A stretch of DNA of 64,000 bases from Plasmodium coatneyi (lineage: Eukaryota > Apicomplexa > Aconoidasida > Haemosporida > Plasmodiidae): contig NC_033567.1 in the NCBI RefSeq assembly GCF_001680005.1, positions 2,728,001 to 2,792,000 of the forward strand, given 5' to 3'. Under the pieces are notes generated by a model, which was not told the DNA's origin, ran no database searches, and saw only the letters and a program-made list of their open reading frames with translations. The position numbers and the translations under genes are program-made. Positions 31,414 through 41,525 of this stretch are shown here, one piece after another. Positions within the stretch are counted from its first letter, which is position 1. Each line of letters begins with the position of its first letter.

Positions 31414-34400
31414 CTAAGAAGGAAATGTTGGCCCATCCAACACCAGCACGCTGAAGGGGGGAAGCTCCAAATACACGCTGCGTATCTGCATGCCCAACGT
31501 GCACTGACGTATCTCTTCCACCACGTCACTTAATTCGTTTCTGCGAAATGGGTGATATTTATTTTTTTTTTTTTGCTTGACTTGTTCAGCTATTTTTAAA
31601 ATGGCCAGGTAAAAATGCAACAACAAAGGACTGCTCAGGGGTCGAAACGCAACGGAATGAAGTTTGTTATCCCCATGATCATCCATCCGTACGTTGCAAA
31701 CGTGGGGCAGGATTATCATAACAGCTTCGCATAACCCTGCGAGGGCCTTCTCCAAAAGAGGCTCACTGGTAAATCTTCTTAAATTTTCTTCAGAGAGGAC
31801 TTCATCTTTTTCATCCTTTTCATCGTCTTCACCTCTGCAGTTGAATTGAGCTAGCCCCTCGTTAACCATTAACCTGTGTACTGTGTTAAGTAAAAACCGT
31901 AATAGCTCTATGTGTTGCTTCTTCGGAGTGGGCCCTGTAATCATGCTGTAAACGCACACGTAGTGTATGGCTTGGGATAAGGGCGTGACGGACGATAGGC
32001 ATGATGAGGACAGGATGCACCGTTGGACTATCAATTGGAACAACTCCTTGTCGTGAAGTCCCAGACTCAGCAACCCCCTCCAAACGGTAATCGCGTTAGC
32101 AATTCGTATGGTAGGCGTTTCCACGTTTGCCTCTTCCACGCTTTCCCCCTGCACGTTTGTGGTTTCTTCACCTCCACGCAGCAGCCGCTTGACCCTGTGC
32201 AGCACGGCCCCCCCAAGATCATCCAACTGCACGCCATTCGCCGATCCCATGGATGCAATTCCCTCCTGGGAGTAATTCACCTTACTGAGGCACTCCACCA
32301 GGACGGCAATTTCCCCCATGCTCATTTCTCCAATAAAGGGATACACATGCGGCAATACAGTTATGAGTATCTGCTCAAAGTAAAACATTTTTTTCTCATC
32401 CACTGTGGTGCATTTGGCGGAAGAAGGGAAGATTTTCCCACTTCCATGTAGGAAGTTTATTAGCAGATCTTTATTTCTATACAAATGGCTATCTGCAAGA
32501 ATTTTTCCCGTTAGGGAATTTACAAAGTTGTAATAGCTCTTCCAGGGTGGGTTTGCTTCCTTCACTTCCTTCGCGTTTAGGCTTGCACACAGGTTGGACA
32601 CTGAAGTGAGGAGACTTGTGCAGCTGGCCGTTGAAAGGGTGTGTTCGTAATTTGGGTAGTTACTAACCAATAGGTGCAGCATCTCCCCGGGGGGAATTTT
32701 CCGCACTTTGGTGAGGAGGCTCGTCAGCCGGCTGATCTGGTGGCCCACATTGGTAGTAACCACGTTTGAAGTATCCACACTGGAGATGACTTTGCTAAAA
32801 TTTGCAAACATCAAACGGGAAAGGTCCTCCCTCTGTCTGTCCTCCCTCACGGAGGCATACGCCGAGAGAGTCAGGCAAAAAGTTTCTACGCAGCTAAAAT
32901 GACCCAACTGTGCCACTCTATTCAGACAAGACTTTTCGAAGACCACATCCTCTATGTTCATACGTTTAAAGGCATTGAAGAGAAAGGAAAAGGACTTGTG
33001 CCCAAAGGATGAAAATATTTGTAAGGACCTCAACTTGATTAGATGAAAAAGGGTCCTGTCTCGGACGTCATAACTTGCGTAGCAGTAAAGGATGGTGGAT
33101 AGCTGCACATGGTTGTACCTGTTAATATATCTTTTCACCCCTGTTGTTATTTTTTCGAAAAGGCTACTGAGTACACACCTCATGCGGGAGAAGATCAAAT
33201 AGGGGGAAGAATCCCCAGTGTAAATTTGTCCCTTCCTTCTAATGATGAGTCTTTTGTTTCTACTTAACGTTTGGCATACCAAAGGTAGGTCCTTGCCCCT
33301 ACACTTGTCTAGCTGTCTGTATATCTGGCTAAACATATGGACGGTCTGTTTCCCTACGCGGCGTAACGCATCGCTTCCCCCTGGTGCATTACTTCTCTTC
33401 TCCTTTGTATAAAGGACGAACGATAGCGAAACGTTTAGCAGTCTCGCCAAATGGTGCACACAAAATTTTCGACCCTTCTCTCCACATTCCACTACTTGGC
33501 TGTGTAAGAGTTCGTCCAGAAAGGACAAACTGAGAAGGGACGCTTTTTCGTATGCCGTTAATATGTTAACCAGCTGGATTATGTTTAGGTCGTTCTTTAC
33601 CTGCACTATGTGTTTTTCAAACTGACCAAACAGGTGGTAGTACTTTTGGAGACCTAACTTAGAGACGTTATAAAGGAGGAGGCTCATCCCGACGAGGCTG
33701 TACTCCGCCACGCGCCTGTGCTGGATTCGCTGGACCATGCGGGGCAGGAGCTGTTCCTCTGGCGGGCCGTCATAAACACCGCTGCGCTGTTCCACCGCGA
33801 TGGTGTTATCACAACACTCTTTTTCGTTACCCGCTTCGACCGCACTATGTTCACCATTACGCTCATTGTTACTCCCTTCCGGGGAGCTGCCCAGCTTGGC
33901 CAGACTGTTCACCAAAAGACACACGTAGTGAGGCGAGTGCCGCTCAAAGTAGGCGTCGCCCTCACCCATCAACTTCTTCCTCGCCTCGTCCAAAAAGTAG
34001 GCGCTCCGGAAGTGCATCCTCCCTAATGCGCTTAGCAGAGCACACATGTGCACGAGGTCAAATTCGCCAAGGCGCAGAATGCACCGATTTAACACCTCAC
34101 TGATAAGGCGGTCATTTTTATAATCCGTCTGTGAAAGGAACGTAAAAAAAAACGTAATCATCTGGGGGCTAATATTCTTTTCGTTCACTCTTATTTTTAC
34201 TTCTCTGCAATACTTGTTCCAAAGAGAGAGATCATTTTTTTCTTTTTTATCTTTTGCGCTTTTTTTAATTAGCTCGAAAAATGCGTGGTTGCTATCGGGG
34301 AATGTCTGTTGTGCCTTCCCAGGGTGGGGTGATTTCTGCCATTTTGTGGAATCCCTTTCGACAATGGGGATGCCCTTAAAACGGGAGATTGTACTGGAGG

Positions 34401-34503
34401 GGCTGTATTCAAAGTTGGTTGAAACATACCTACTTTGGCAGACGTGTCCCCATGCCTTGTTGTTCCAAGTCCGGGGGAGTTGTGCCCCAATCGACTTGTT
34501 CAT
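31414..34503 (-). CDS. Organellar helical-repeat (HPR/FASTK-like) RNA-binding protein, 1029 residues
   Basis: Single exon, ATG start. The N-terminus (MNKSIGAQLPRTWNNKAWGH...) is basic and poor in acids, as in mitochondrial leaders. The body carries many degenerate helical repeats with a Leu-x-x-Leu-x-x-Ala/Ser-x-x-Lys pattern: MCALLSALGRM, YVCLLVNSLAKLGS, GMSLLLYNVSKLGL, QLSTILYCYASYDV and TFCLTLSAYASVRED. This is typical of apicomplexan heptatricopeptide-repeat and FASTK-like proteins that bind organellar RNA, many ending in a RAP domain. Here the end reads YLELPPFSVLVLDGPTF then stops within two residues; that is how a RAP domain begins (xxDGPxHF), so the domain is cut short or the gene has another exon. 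Function in mitochondrial rRNA or mRNA handling is inferred from family. Confidence 0.75.
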   Translation of the reverse strand: MNKSIGAQLPRTWNNKAWGHVCQSRYVSTNFEYSPSSTISRFKGIPIVERDSTKWQKSPHPGKAQQTFPDSNHAFFELIKKSAKDKKEKNDLSLWNKYCREVKIRVNEKNISPQMITFFFTFLSQTDYKNDRLISEVLNRCILRLGEFDLVHMCALLSALGRMHFRSAYFLDEARKKLMGEGDAYFERHSPHYVCLLVNSLAKLGSSPEGSNNERNGEHSAVEAGNEKECCDNTIAVEQRSGVYDGPPEEQLLPRMVQRIQHRRVAEYSLVGMSLLLYNVSKLGLQKYYHLFGQFEKHIVQVKNDLNIIQLVNILTAYEKASLLSLSFLDELLHSQVVECGEKGRKFCVHHLARLLNVSLSFVLYTKEKRSNAPGGSDALRRVGKQTVHMFSQIYRQLDKCRGKDLPLVCQTLSRNKRLIIRRKGQIYTGDSSPYLIFSRMRCVLSSLFEKITTGVKRYINRYNHVQLSTILYCYASYDVRDRTLFHLIKLRSLQIFSSFGHKSFSFLFNAFKRMNIEDVVFEKSCLNRVAQLGHFSCVETFCLTLSAYASVREDRQREDLSRLMFANFSKVISSVDTSNVVTTNVGHQISRLTSLLTKVRKIPPGEMLHLLVSNYPNYEHTLSTASCTSLLTSVSNLCASLNAKEVKEANPPWKSYYNFVNSLTGKILADSHLYRNKDLLINFLHGSGKIFPSSAKCTTVDEKKMFYFEQILITVLPHVYPFIGEMSMGEIAVLVECLSKVNYSQEGIASMGSANGVQLDDLGGAVLHRVKRLLRGGEETTNVQGESVEEANVETPTIRIANAITVWRGLLSLGLHDKELFQLIVQRCILSSSCLSSVTPLSQAIHYVCVYSMITGPTPKKQHIELLRFLLNTVHRLMVNEGLAQFNCRGEDDEKDEKDEVLSEENLRRFTSEPLLEKALAGLCEAVMIILPHVCNVRMDDHGDNKLHSVAFRPLSSPLLLHFYLAILKIAEQVKQKKKNKYHPFRRNELSDVVEEIRQCTLGMQIRSVYLELPPFSVLVLDGPTFPS

Positions 34504-35692
34504 GGTTTTGTGAGATGGGTGGAGAGCAGCTAAGTCGCATCAGTCCGCATTTTTACCGTTGGGTAGTTACATCACTGCTTAATGTTAATGGCGTCTCTTT
34601 GGAGCTGCATTGCGTTCATAATTTCGCTTTTGCCTCTTAACGGATTTGTTTCTCTCACACAATGGGGCATTCTACATGCTTCCCAGGAAGGCGAACTGTA
34701 CATATAACACCTTATATATTATGTATATATGTATGTACATCCGTGAGAACATGCTCGCGCACCGTCATTCATTTGGGAAGCAATTTCATTCTACCTTTTA
34801 GCCTTGTCAGCAATTTTGTAAAGCGCCTGTGTGGGGGTGAAATAAAGTTGGGCCCCTCGCACAACGGTGCGTTCAAACGGGAAGGGCTCTTCCTAGTGAA
34901 ACGTTTCATTCGGGGTTCCCATTTTGTTCCCGATCGGGCACGCACGGCAAAATTGAGAAAAGCGTCTCGGCTCCGCCCCCAAGCGCGCATAAATGTAATT
35001 AGTGATGCGCATGTTCGCAAGTGCATGCAACTCATGTACATACTTATGCATACCTTCTACACACTTGTACGTGATTGCACACCCAGTTTAACCCCCAGGG
35101 AGGAGGGAAAAATGGACCAACAAGGGGCGAAGATTGAAAAAGCATTGTCGAATTTTCGAGTCGAGCGTTGTGGGCATGGCGCAAGTGGAGGGAGTCCACA
35201 TGTAGACCCGGCGTCTGTGTCGCAAAAGTGGCGGTGAAAAATGCCGGAGAAAATTCGCAAAATGGACACGAATGTGCTCGATTTTGCCAATACGCAAAGG
35301 TGCGAGTTGCAAAACAGGGCTAAAAAGAAGCTCGAAAAAAAACACACACAAATATATATGTATTTACTTACTCCCGCGAGAATGTTCAATTTTCACTCTT
35401 TTTTCTGAACAGGTCATACTTTTTTTTTTTTTTTTTTTTTTTTTTTCTGGATCAAAAAATGGTGCTGTCCTGTGTGTGTACACGCGGTTTTTCCCTCCGC
35501 AGAAAGACTCGAGAGCAAAAAAAAATATACCTACAGCGAGCGCGCAGTGTGCTTTTACAGAGTAATTAAACACTAAATGTTGTTATACACGCAATGCGGT
35601 TATAAACGCAACGTACTTAAGCGCGCAGCTGGACGCGATTCCACAGACACGTAAGTAATCCCTATTAACCACCCACGAGTTAGCCAAAACGG

Positions 35693-35732
<40 letters not shown>

Positions 35733-36686
35733 TGCAGAGTCAGGTAAAAGAGAAAAAATTAACCGTCTTTACTGCAACTGAAAAAAAAAAAAAATAAATA
35801 TACAATATAAAGTAGAATAATACAATGTACAATATACACATGTAAACAATGCCACTCTCCCATTGATCGCTAAAAAAGACGTGCGGGCGGCAGAATGCTC
35901 CCCACTTTAGCCACCTCTTCATTTATTGTCCATGCAAGTTGCTCGCTTTGCTTAGCACTCCACCTATTAATTTAGTAGTTCATTTGTTCATTTATTCATT
36001 TGCCTAGTTATCTATTTACCTACTTACTGTCTCTTCCACAACTTGGAAGACTCCGCCGCTGCGAGCTTGGAGGCATCTGCCGATAAACACTTGCGCTAAG
36101 TTAAGTCTCGCCAATGCGACCTTCTCAGCGTAGACGTGTGTACAGACAGACTGACGCGTGCATGCCCACTGAGTCAGTGACAGCAACCCCCTACCGTTTA
36201 CCCCCCTCCGACGTTATTAACTCATTGAATTAAAAAACGAATTAACAATAACTTCCCGTGATGCCTTATCCCGTCAACTGTGCACCTATTTTATTTATTT
36301 ATTTTCCCCACGTTGAAATGCATGCTGTAATTAATTAATCCACATAAATACACTCCTCCTCGAAACAGCGTTGTCTATGTTGTTTCTCATTTTCCATCAC
36401 CTGTCTACTGTTCTGCGTTTGTAAGAATTAATTCGTCCCTCTCCAACACAGTAACCTTTCATTTCTGCATTTTAACTTCCTCGATTTGAAGAGGGAGAGA
36501 TGTTTGCATGGTACAGTTTGTAAAATATTTCTGAGGTGAAGTAGCCTCTTCGCTTTTTCCCATTTAACCCACTATCAGTAGCTACCTGCAGCAAATCTCA
36601 CTCTCAGCAGAGAGATCGTGCCCAGGTCACTCTCCCCCGAGGTCCTTATTTTGCACATTTCCGCGTAGCCGCCTTTCCTGGAAAAG
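34504..36686. other. 2.2 kb divergent intergenic region
   Basis: Separates the helical-repeat gene (-) from the EF-hand gene (+). T and A runs lie at about 35420-35447 and 35697-35729; an A/T-rich patch lies at 35780-35835. A TGCATGCA palindrome is at 35022-35029. The longest open frame (34662-35237, plus) has no recognisable domain and odd composition and I do not call it. Confidence 0.6.
35022..35029. promoter_or_regulatory. TGCATGCA palindrome, candidate ApiAP2 site
   Basis: TGCATGCA is a known ApiAP2 recognition sequence in Plasmodium (the AP2-Sp class). The site lies in the divergent region, about 520 bases upstream of the helical-repeat gene and 1.66 kb upstream of the EF-hand gene. 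Sequence match only; other copies occur in the window, some inside exons or introns (43198-43205, 55370-55377, about 57351). Confidence 0.3.
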
Positions 36687-37946
36687 ATGAAGCTCCTACA
36701 ATTTCCTTGGGCAAGGCACGATTCCCTCCTGTCGCACGCTTTGGTGCTCGCTTCCCTCGTGGCTGCATTTTTTTTAACCGAAAATTTTGTAAAACGGAAT
36801 AATAGTCTTTTCTCAGTAGAAGTGTCTAGCAGGAAGGTGTGTGACTTTCTGCACAGAAATTTTTACAAGGTGGAGACTCTATACATATGTGGCGCTTCTC
36901 CCATGCACAAGGATTTTTTTCATAATGATTGGAGGAGTGTGCGGCAGGGTTCCTCGAGAACGGCCGGCCTTGCGCGTCAGGATGAGAAGAAGATGAAGGG
37001 CCATTTGGAAAGGAAGGATGATCGTCATGATGGCCGTCACGATAACCGTCAGGCAGACCGCCAGATCGACTTCACCGTCGACACGAACAACCCCGCTGTG
37101 AACGAGCAGCTCCTGGCCAAGTCCCGCATGATATTTAAAAAACTGGACAGCAACCACAACAGCGTTATAGACATGAAGGAATTCAAAAGGAACGTGAGCA
37201 TATTGTCCCAAATGAGGAGCATAAATGGGAACGTGCTCAGTTACCTATTCGACCTGTTCGACGTAAACAAGGATCAGAAAATTGACTACGTGGAGTTCTT
37301 GTCGCTAAATTCTTACGATTTCAATTATGTGAAACTCATACAAATTCTATTTGATGGAGAGAGCGTAGTCGAGGGGACTACAATTTTCAATTATTTTGAA
37401 ATTTATTTTTCTGAGTTTTTGGACAACGTGGTAGACGACGTGATGGAAGACATAGACGTGTACTTCTTTACGAAGAAGGATGAGCTCGTCCAATCTTTGG
37501 TGAAAAATTTTTGGAAAAATGGAAGACACACTTGGGATATAAATGACGATAAGAAGTTGCAGCTGGAGGAGTTTCAGAATTTCCAGCTGTCCCTTCTCCT
37601 GCAGATAGACCACCTGGCCAACTTTCTCCATTTGGATTTAAATTTGGATGGGCGTATCGACCTGCCGGAGTTGCTTCTTTATATTAGCCACGACGGAGAG
37701 ACATATAAAAGGTTGCGCGATTACATGCAGGGAGATGGTGGTAATGTAGGAGCGAAGCGGGAGGCCCTGTTCAGCTACATCCGGGAGAACCTCCACGTAG
37801 ATGACTCGATCGTCCGGAATTTGCAGTTCATGTTCAACTCGTTCGATGTCAACGGTGACCTCCTCCTCGACTTGGAGGAGTACAAGGATCAGATGAGTAC
37901 GTTCTCTGTGTTGGACTCGGCCCCCGAGGTCGTCTTCTCGAGCTAG
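36687..37946 (+). CDS. EF-hand calcium-binding protein with N-terminal signal/anchor, 419 residues
   Basis: Single exon. Residues about 15-33 (SHALVLASLVAAFFLTENF) form a signal peptide or signal anchor. Five EF-hand loops are visible: DSNHNSVIDMKEF (about 154-166), DVNKDQKIDYVEF (192-204), DINDDKKLQLEEF (284-296), DLNLDGRIDLPEL (317-329) and DVNGDLLLDLEEY (387-399). Loops 2, 4 and 5 have good Asp/Asn at positions 1, 3, 5 and an acid at 12; loop 1 is acceptable; loop 3 lacks Gly at position 6. A His/Asp-rich insert (KDDRHDGRHDNRQADRQ) precedes loop 1. The C-terminus (VVFSS) has no KDEL-type signal, so ER retention is not indicated, unlike the parasite ER calcium-binding protein. Likely acts in the secretory pathway, vacuole or parasite surface; that is inference. 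Confidence 0.83.
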   Translation: MKLLQFPWARHDSLLSHALVLASLVAAFFLTENFVKRNNSLFSVEVSSRKVCDFLHRNFYKVETLYICGASPMHKDFFHNDWRSVRQGSSRTAGLARQDEKKMKGHLERKDDRHDGRHDNRQADRQIDFTVDTNNPAVNEQLLAKSRMIFKKLDSNHNSVIDMKEFKRNVSILSQMRSINGNVLSYLFDLFDVNKDQKIDYVEFLSLNSYDFNYVKLIQILFDGESVVEGTTIFNYFEIYFSEFLDNVVDDVMEDIDVYFFTKKDELVQSLVKNFWKNGRHTWDINDDKKLQLEEFQNFQLSLLLQIDHLANFLHLDLNLDGRIDLPELLLYISHDGETYKRLRDYMQGDGGNVGAKREALFSYIRENLHVDDSIVRNLQFMFNSFDVNGDLLLDLEEYKDQMSTFSVLDSAPEVVFSS

Positions 37947-38170
37947 GCCCCTTTGGCGACACGCACACGGGTGTGCCCAAGGGAGAATGTACCTATGGGT
38001 GGTTATGCACCTGTGTATTGGGTGGCCTCCCTCCCGTTTGCCTTCTTTTTTTTCCTGTCCTTTTTAGTATTTTTTTATAGACCCCCCGGAGTAAAGCAAG
38101 CATGTCGCTCCCTTTCCAGTTTCTTTAATTTTTCATTTTTTCACCATCATTGCGACTTTGCAACTATACA

Positions 38171-38201
<31 letters not shown>

Positions 38202-39222
38202 TACCCGCTAATAATGAATGTACCCCTTCAGGGGAAACTTTTTCCAAAGTGTGGCTTAATTTGTTGACCATTACATGTTTGGTGAGACGGCACGATGTCA
38301 CAGGGGGGGAACAGAACAACTCAGTTTGTTCGATGCGTTTTAACCTGCACGTGTTTACGTGGCAAAGACATAGTGCACAGGTACCACCTTCTCTCCTACA
38401 CGTTAGATTAACCTGGTTGGGGGGTTCGTTTGACCCCTACAGTTAGACACATCCGCAAGGAAAATGACGTCTGTAACAGAGTGTAGCCGAGAGAAGGAAC
38501 TCAGTGAGAAGGTAACATCTGCCCCGGGGGGTATAACGGTACAAGGATATGTACACTTATCGATTATTTATACTTGGACGGATGGACGTGAAGAAATGGT
38601 TTGATTTAGTCGGACATTGTCCCTTCCCTCAACGTAGTCTTTTTTTTTTCTCGTAAAAGCTGTCACATCTACTTTTGATATTTCACAAGGGTGGGGTTAA
38701 CACGCACTTGGGGAGAATCACTTTGACTTATTTTCCCATTGGACGTAATTCAGGTCTGGTGGGATGTGCATTTTTTTCTCCCACTAGGTAGACGCAGAAA
38801 ATGGACCAACACCATTTGTTGACTTAACGGTTTGACCGCGGTTTGGTCTTCCCTTTGGGTCAATTTGTTTAGCCGTCTCCAGGGGGGGGTATGGCAGGTG
38901 AAAAAGTACTACACGAGCACGGTTCCTCCAAGGAGCAGGTTAAACACGTGCGGTGGGACGTTGCATCCTTTTAACATAATTTTTTTTTTCTGTTCCCCTG
39001 GGAGGCACATACAATACAATGTGACCCAAATGAGTTAACAGGATAACTGGAGAAATAATCTCACGCGTCAACACTTCGCATTACGTTAATACCATTACGT
39101 TATGCGTGGTCACCTCGTATGAATATTTCCCCAGTTATCTAACCTACTGAACTAAACGCAACGGAACAGCAGTTCCATTGGGCCACCCCTATGTATATTA
39201 TTATGCATGTGCGGCGCGTGCA

Positions 39223-39259
<37 letters not shown>

Positions 39260-39594
39260 GCCCAACCAGTTCCTTTGACACGCTCCATATATATTTTTTT
39301 TTTTACTCGTTTCTCTTTTAACTCGTTTCCCTTTTTACGTGTTTCCCCTTTTTACATGTTTCGCTCCTTTCCCCGGTAACCTTTGCGAACGGTTATTTTT
39401 CCCCCTCGATGCGCGCCCAACGTGAACGTGTACGTGTTACGTATGTAGGGCTTATGAGCGTTTCAGCCAACTGTTGCATATCCGTTTTACCATTTTCCCC
39501 TGTTGTTTTATTTGCCGTTCACCCCCCTACCCCGTTGGTACTCCCACGAGAAACATGTAGCATGTGATGCAAAGCACGTGCATGCCCTTATCGT

Positions 39595-39627
<33 letters not shown>

Positions 39628-39664
39628 GCATATTCACCCGGTTAGCCATGTTAAAGTATGAAGT
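37947..39664. other. 1.7 kb intergenic between two plus-strand genes
   Basis: No gene is seen. T and A runs lie at about 38170-38198, 39228-39256 and 39597-39626; the last ends just 40 bases before the next start codon. The region should hold the 3' end of the EF-hand transcript and the promoter of the SSXT gene. Confidence 0.55.
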
Positions 39665-40573
39665 ATGGGATACATAATTAACGATGCCAAAAAAAATGGC
39701 GTGATTAAAACGAGTACCGCAGAAGGAAATCGTGAGGAGACCACAAGTGACATTTATGTGGGTGAATACAACAACGGGAAAAAAAATGCAGAGCAGTGCC
39801 CAGGTGGAAATGGACCTGTTCGATTGAGTGGTGGTGATAACCCAGTGGGGGAGGAACCTGCTGTGGGGAGAGAAGGATACGTCGTGCCAAACTATGACAA
39901 TCAGAAAGGACAACCATGTGGTGGCAACCTAATTCACCCCACCAACGTTCCCATTCAGCAGCTCCCATGTGACATTAACCCGAAGGTGGAGCAAAATGGC
40001 GAAGTTGTTAACTGCAACTACGAAGGGAGTCCCAATGGTGTGTTCTACTTACATGGATCAAATAAACAAGGACAGATCGGACCGAGTGAAAACGCAAATA
40101 TGTTAACCAATACGATCGAGCAGCAGCAGAGTAGCCTCTCATTTCAGTCAACTTTGATCAATCCGAACGGATGTGCCGTTTCGACACAACATGGAGGAGG
40201 AAGTAAAAGCATCCCCACGACTAACGTGCAGACATCGGTTTGTAGCGCATCATGTGGAGGGGTAGCTAGCCACCTAGGTGGAAAATCCCCACGGGGAAAA
40301 CACCCCCGGTCGTCTAATCAGAAGCCGCCAAGTAGTGCCGATTCGGACGATGGTGATGAGTCGAACCGTATGATAAGAAAAAAAATAAAAAAAAAGGTTG
40401 ACGAAAACGATCATCTATTTTATGCCATTAATGAATTCATGAAGAAGGGACTGAAAAACGAGTGCATCCCGTTGTTTGAGCGCCTACAGCAGAATTTGTT
40501 TTTTTTAGTGATGCTTGCAAACATCCCAAATGACAACTTTGATGAGCTGGAGAGCAGTTCGTCGGACTATTAG
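39665..40573 (+). CDS. SS18/SSXT-domain protein, 302 residues
   Basis: Single exon with ATG start. The N-terminal 230 residues are low complexity, rich in Asn, Gly, Ser and Pro, with no structured domain. A basic patch (RMIRKKIKKK) is followed by VDENDHLFYAINEFMKKGL, NECIPLFERLQQNLFFL and VMLAN. This matches the SSXT/GIF (SS18, plant ANGUSTIFOLIA3) domain: DEN, hydrophobic helix, GKxxEC, LQxNLxxLAxxA. The domain sits at the C-terminus here, while in SS18 and GIF it is N-terminal. SS18 is a subunit of SWI/SNF chromatin remodellers, and GIF a coactivator bound to SWI/SNF in plants. A chromatin coactivator role in the parasite is inferred. I am sure of the motif match by eye, less of function. 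An upstream exon cannot be excluded. Confidence 0.78.
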   Translation: MGYIINDAKKNGVIKTSTAEGNREETTSDIYVGEYNNGKKNAEQCPGGNGPVRLSGGDNPVGEEPAVGREGYVVPNYDNQKGQPCGGNLIHPTNVPIQQLPCDINPKVEQNGEVVNCNYEGSPNGVFYLHGSNKQGQIGPSENANMLTNTIEQQQSSLSFQSTLINPNGCAVSTQHGGGSKSIPTTNVQTSVCSASCGGVASHLGGKSPRGKHPRSSNQKPPSSADSDDGDESNRMIRKKIKKKVDENDHLFYAINEFMKKGLKNECIPLFERLQQNLFFLVMLANIPNDNFDELESSSSDY

Positions 40574-41525
40574 GGTGTTGCACCATGTTGTGTATGTCTG
40601 TCCGAGGAGCAGTGCGGCTATACCTGTTGGGGGGGGTAGACAGGTCTTCCATCCCGCTGTACCGATTTGGCCAATTGGGGGCGCCGCACGTATGTACGTA
40701 GGTATGTATGTATTTACGTATGTACGTATGTATGTACGTGTATATGTGTGCATGTCATGTTATAGCCCGTGAGCCCCCACCTTTTTTTTGTAAAGCGTGC
40801 ACGCGGGAAGGAATCCCCGGGGAAATTTTATCCCGGTGAAGTGGTTACCCCAGCAAGGATAGCACCTCCTCCAAAAAAGCGCCGTTTGTTTTGAATGCAA
40901 TTTTTTTCTACTCGAAAACAGCATCCCGTAAAAGTGTGACGTGTCCGCCACTTTTTATGTTTTTTATTATATATGCCCTTGTTTCCATTTTGCATTTCAC
41001 CTAACCGCTTTGTCCATCCAATTAAAAAGAACAGTCACCATTACAGCTGGGTCGCATCCTTCAAAGGCGGATCAGGAACCCCTTAAAATTGGGAGTACAA
41101 TAATGTGCATAATATGCTTATACATAATATGCTTGGCTTGGTGGAAAAACTGGTGCCATTAATAAACCACATAAAAAAATAGGAGGAAATTATTTCAAAA
41201 TGGAAAATTAAAAATTTGGCGAATGTTAAAAGTTAAACGTGGGGTTTTAAAAAAAATGTTTTCTTTGCTTGGCTATTTTTGCTATTTTGCCCACGTTTAA
41301 ATTGCAAAGAAAAAAAAAAAATGTGAAAAAAAAGGCATGCCGTAAAATGTGTATGAAAAGGCATGCGTAAGATGTGTACGAAAAGGCAAAAAAGGTGGTG
41401 AGTACCAACACCTACCCGCGTGGGGTGGGTTGTTGTCATACACAATGTGCGTTGGGCAGAAGACAAGGTACATAATAGTATCCCTTCTCTACCACTTCAC
41501 GTCTCTACCACATATGACTGCCCCG
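40574..41525. other. Intergenic between convergent genes
   Basis: Contains the 40691-40755 tetranucleotide repeat, two nearly identical AATATGCTTATACATAATATGCTT copies (about 41109-41132, shown here as the ATAATATGCTT unit twice), and AAAAGGCATGCGTAAGATGTGTACG-like copies near 41335-41385. No gene is seen; the two 3' ends of the flanking genes lie here. Confidence 0.5.
40691..40755. repeat. TATG/TACG tetranucleotide repeat
   Basis: About 15 imperfect tetranucleotide units of the form GTAT, GTAC and GTAT in tandem, so the stretch is also dense in GTAC palindromes. It lies just beyond the SSXT gene. Confidence 0.8.

Noticed and set aside
31138..31504. Possible extra 3' exon of the helical-repeat gene carrying a RAP domain
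   Set aside because: None of the minus-strand frames here resembles RAP strands, and no good acceptor in phase was found.
34662..35237. 191-codon plus-strand open frame
   Set aside because: No domain, odd composition, and lies in a promoter region between divergent genes.
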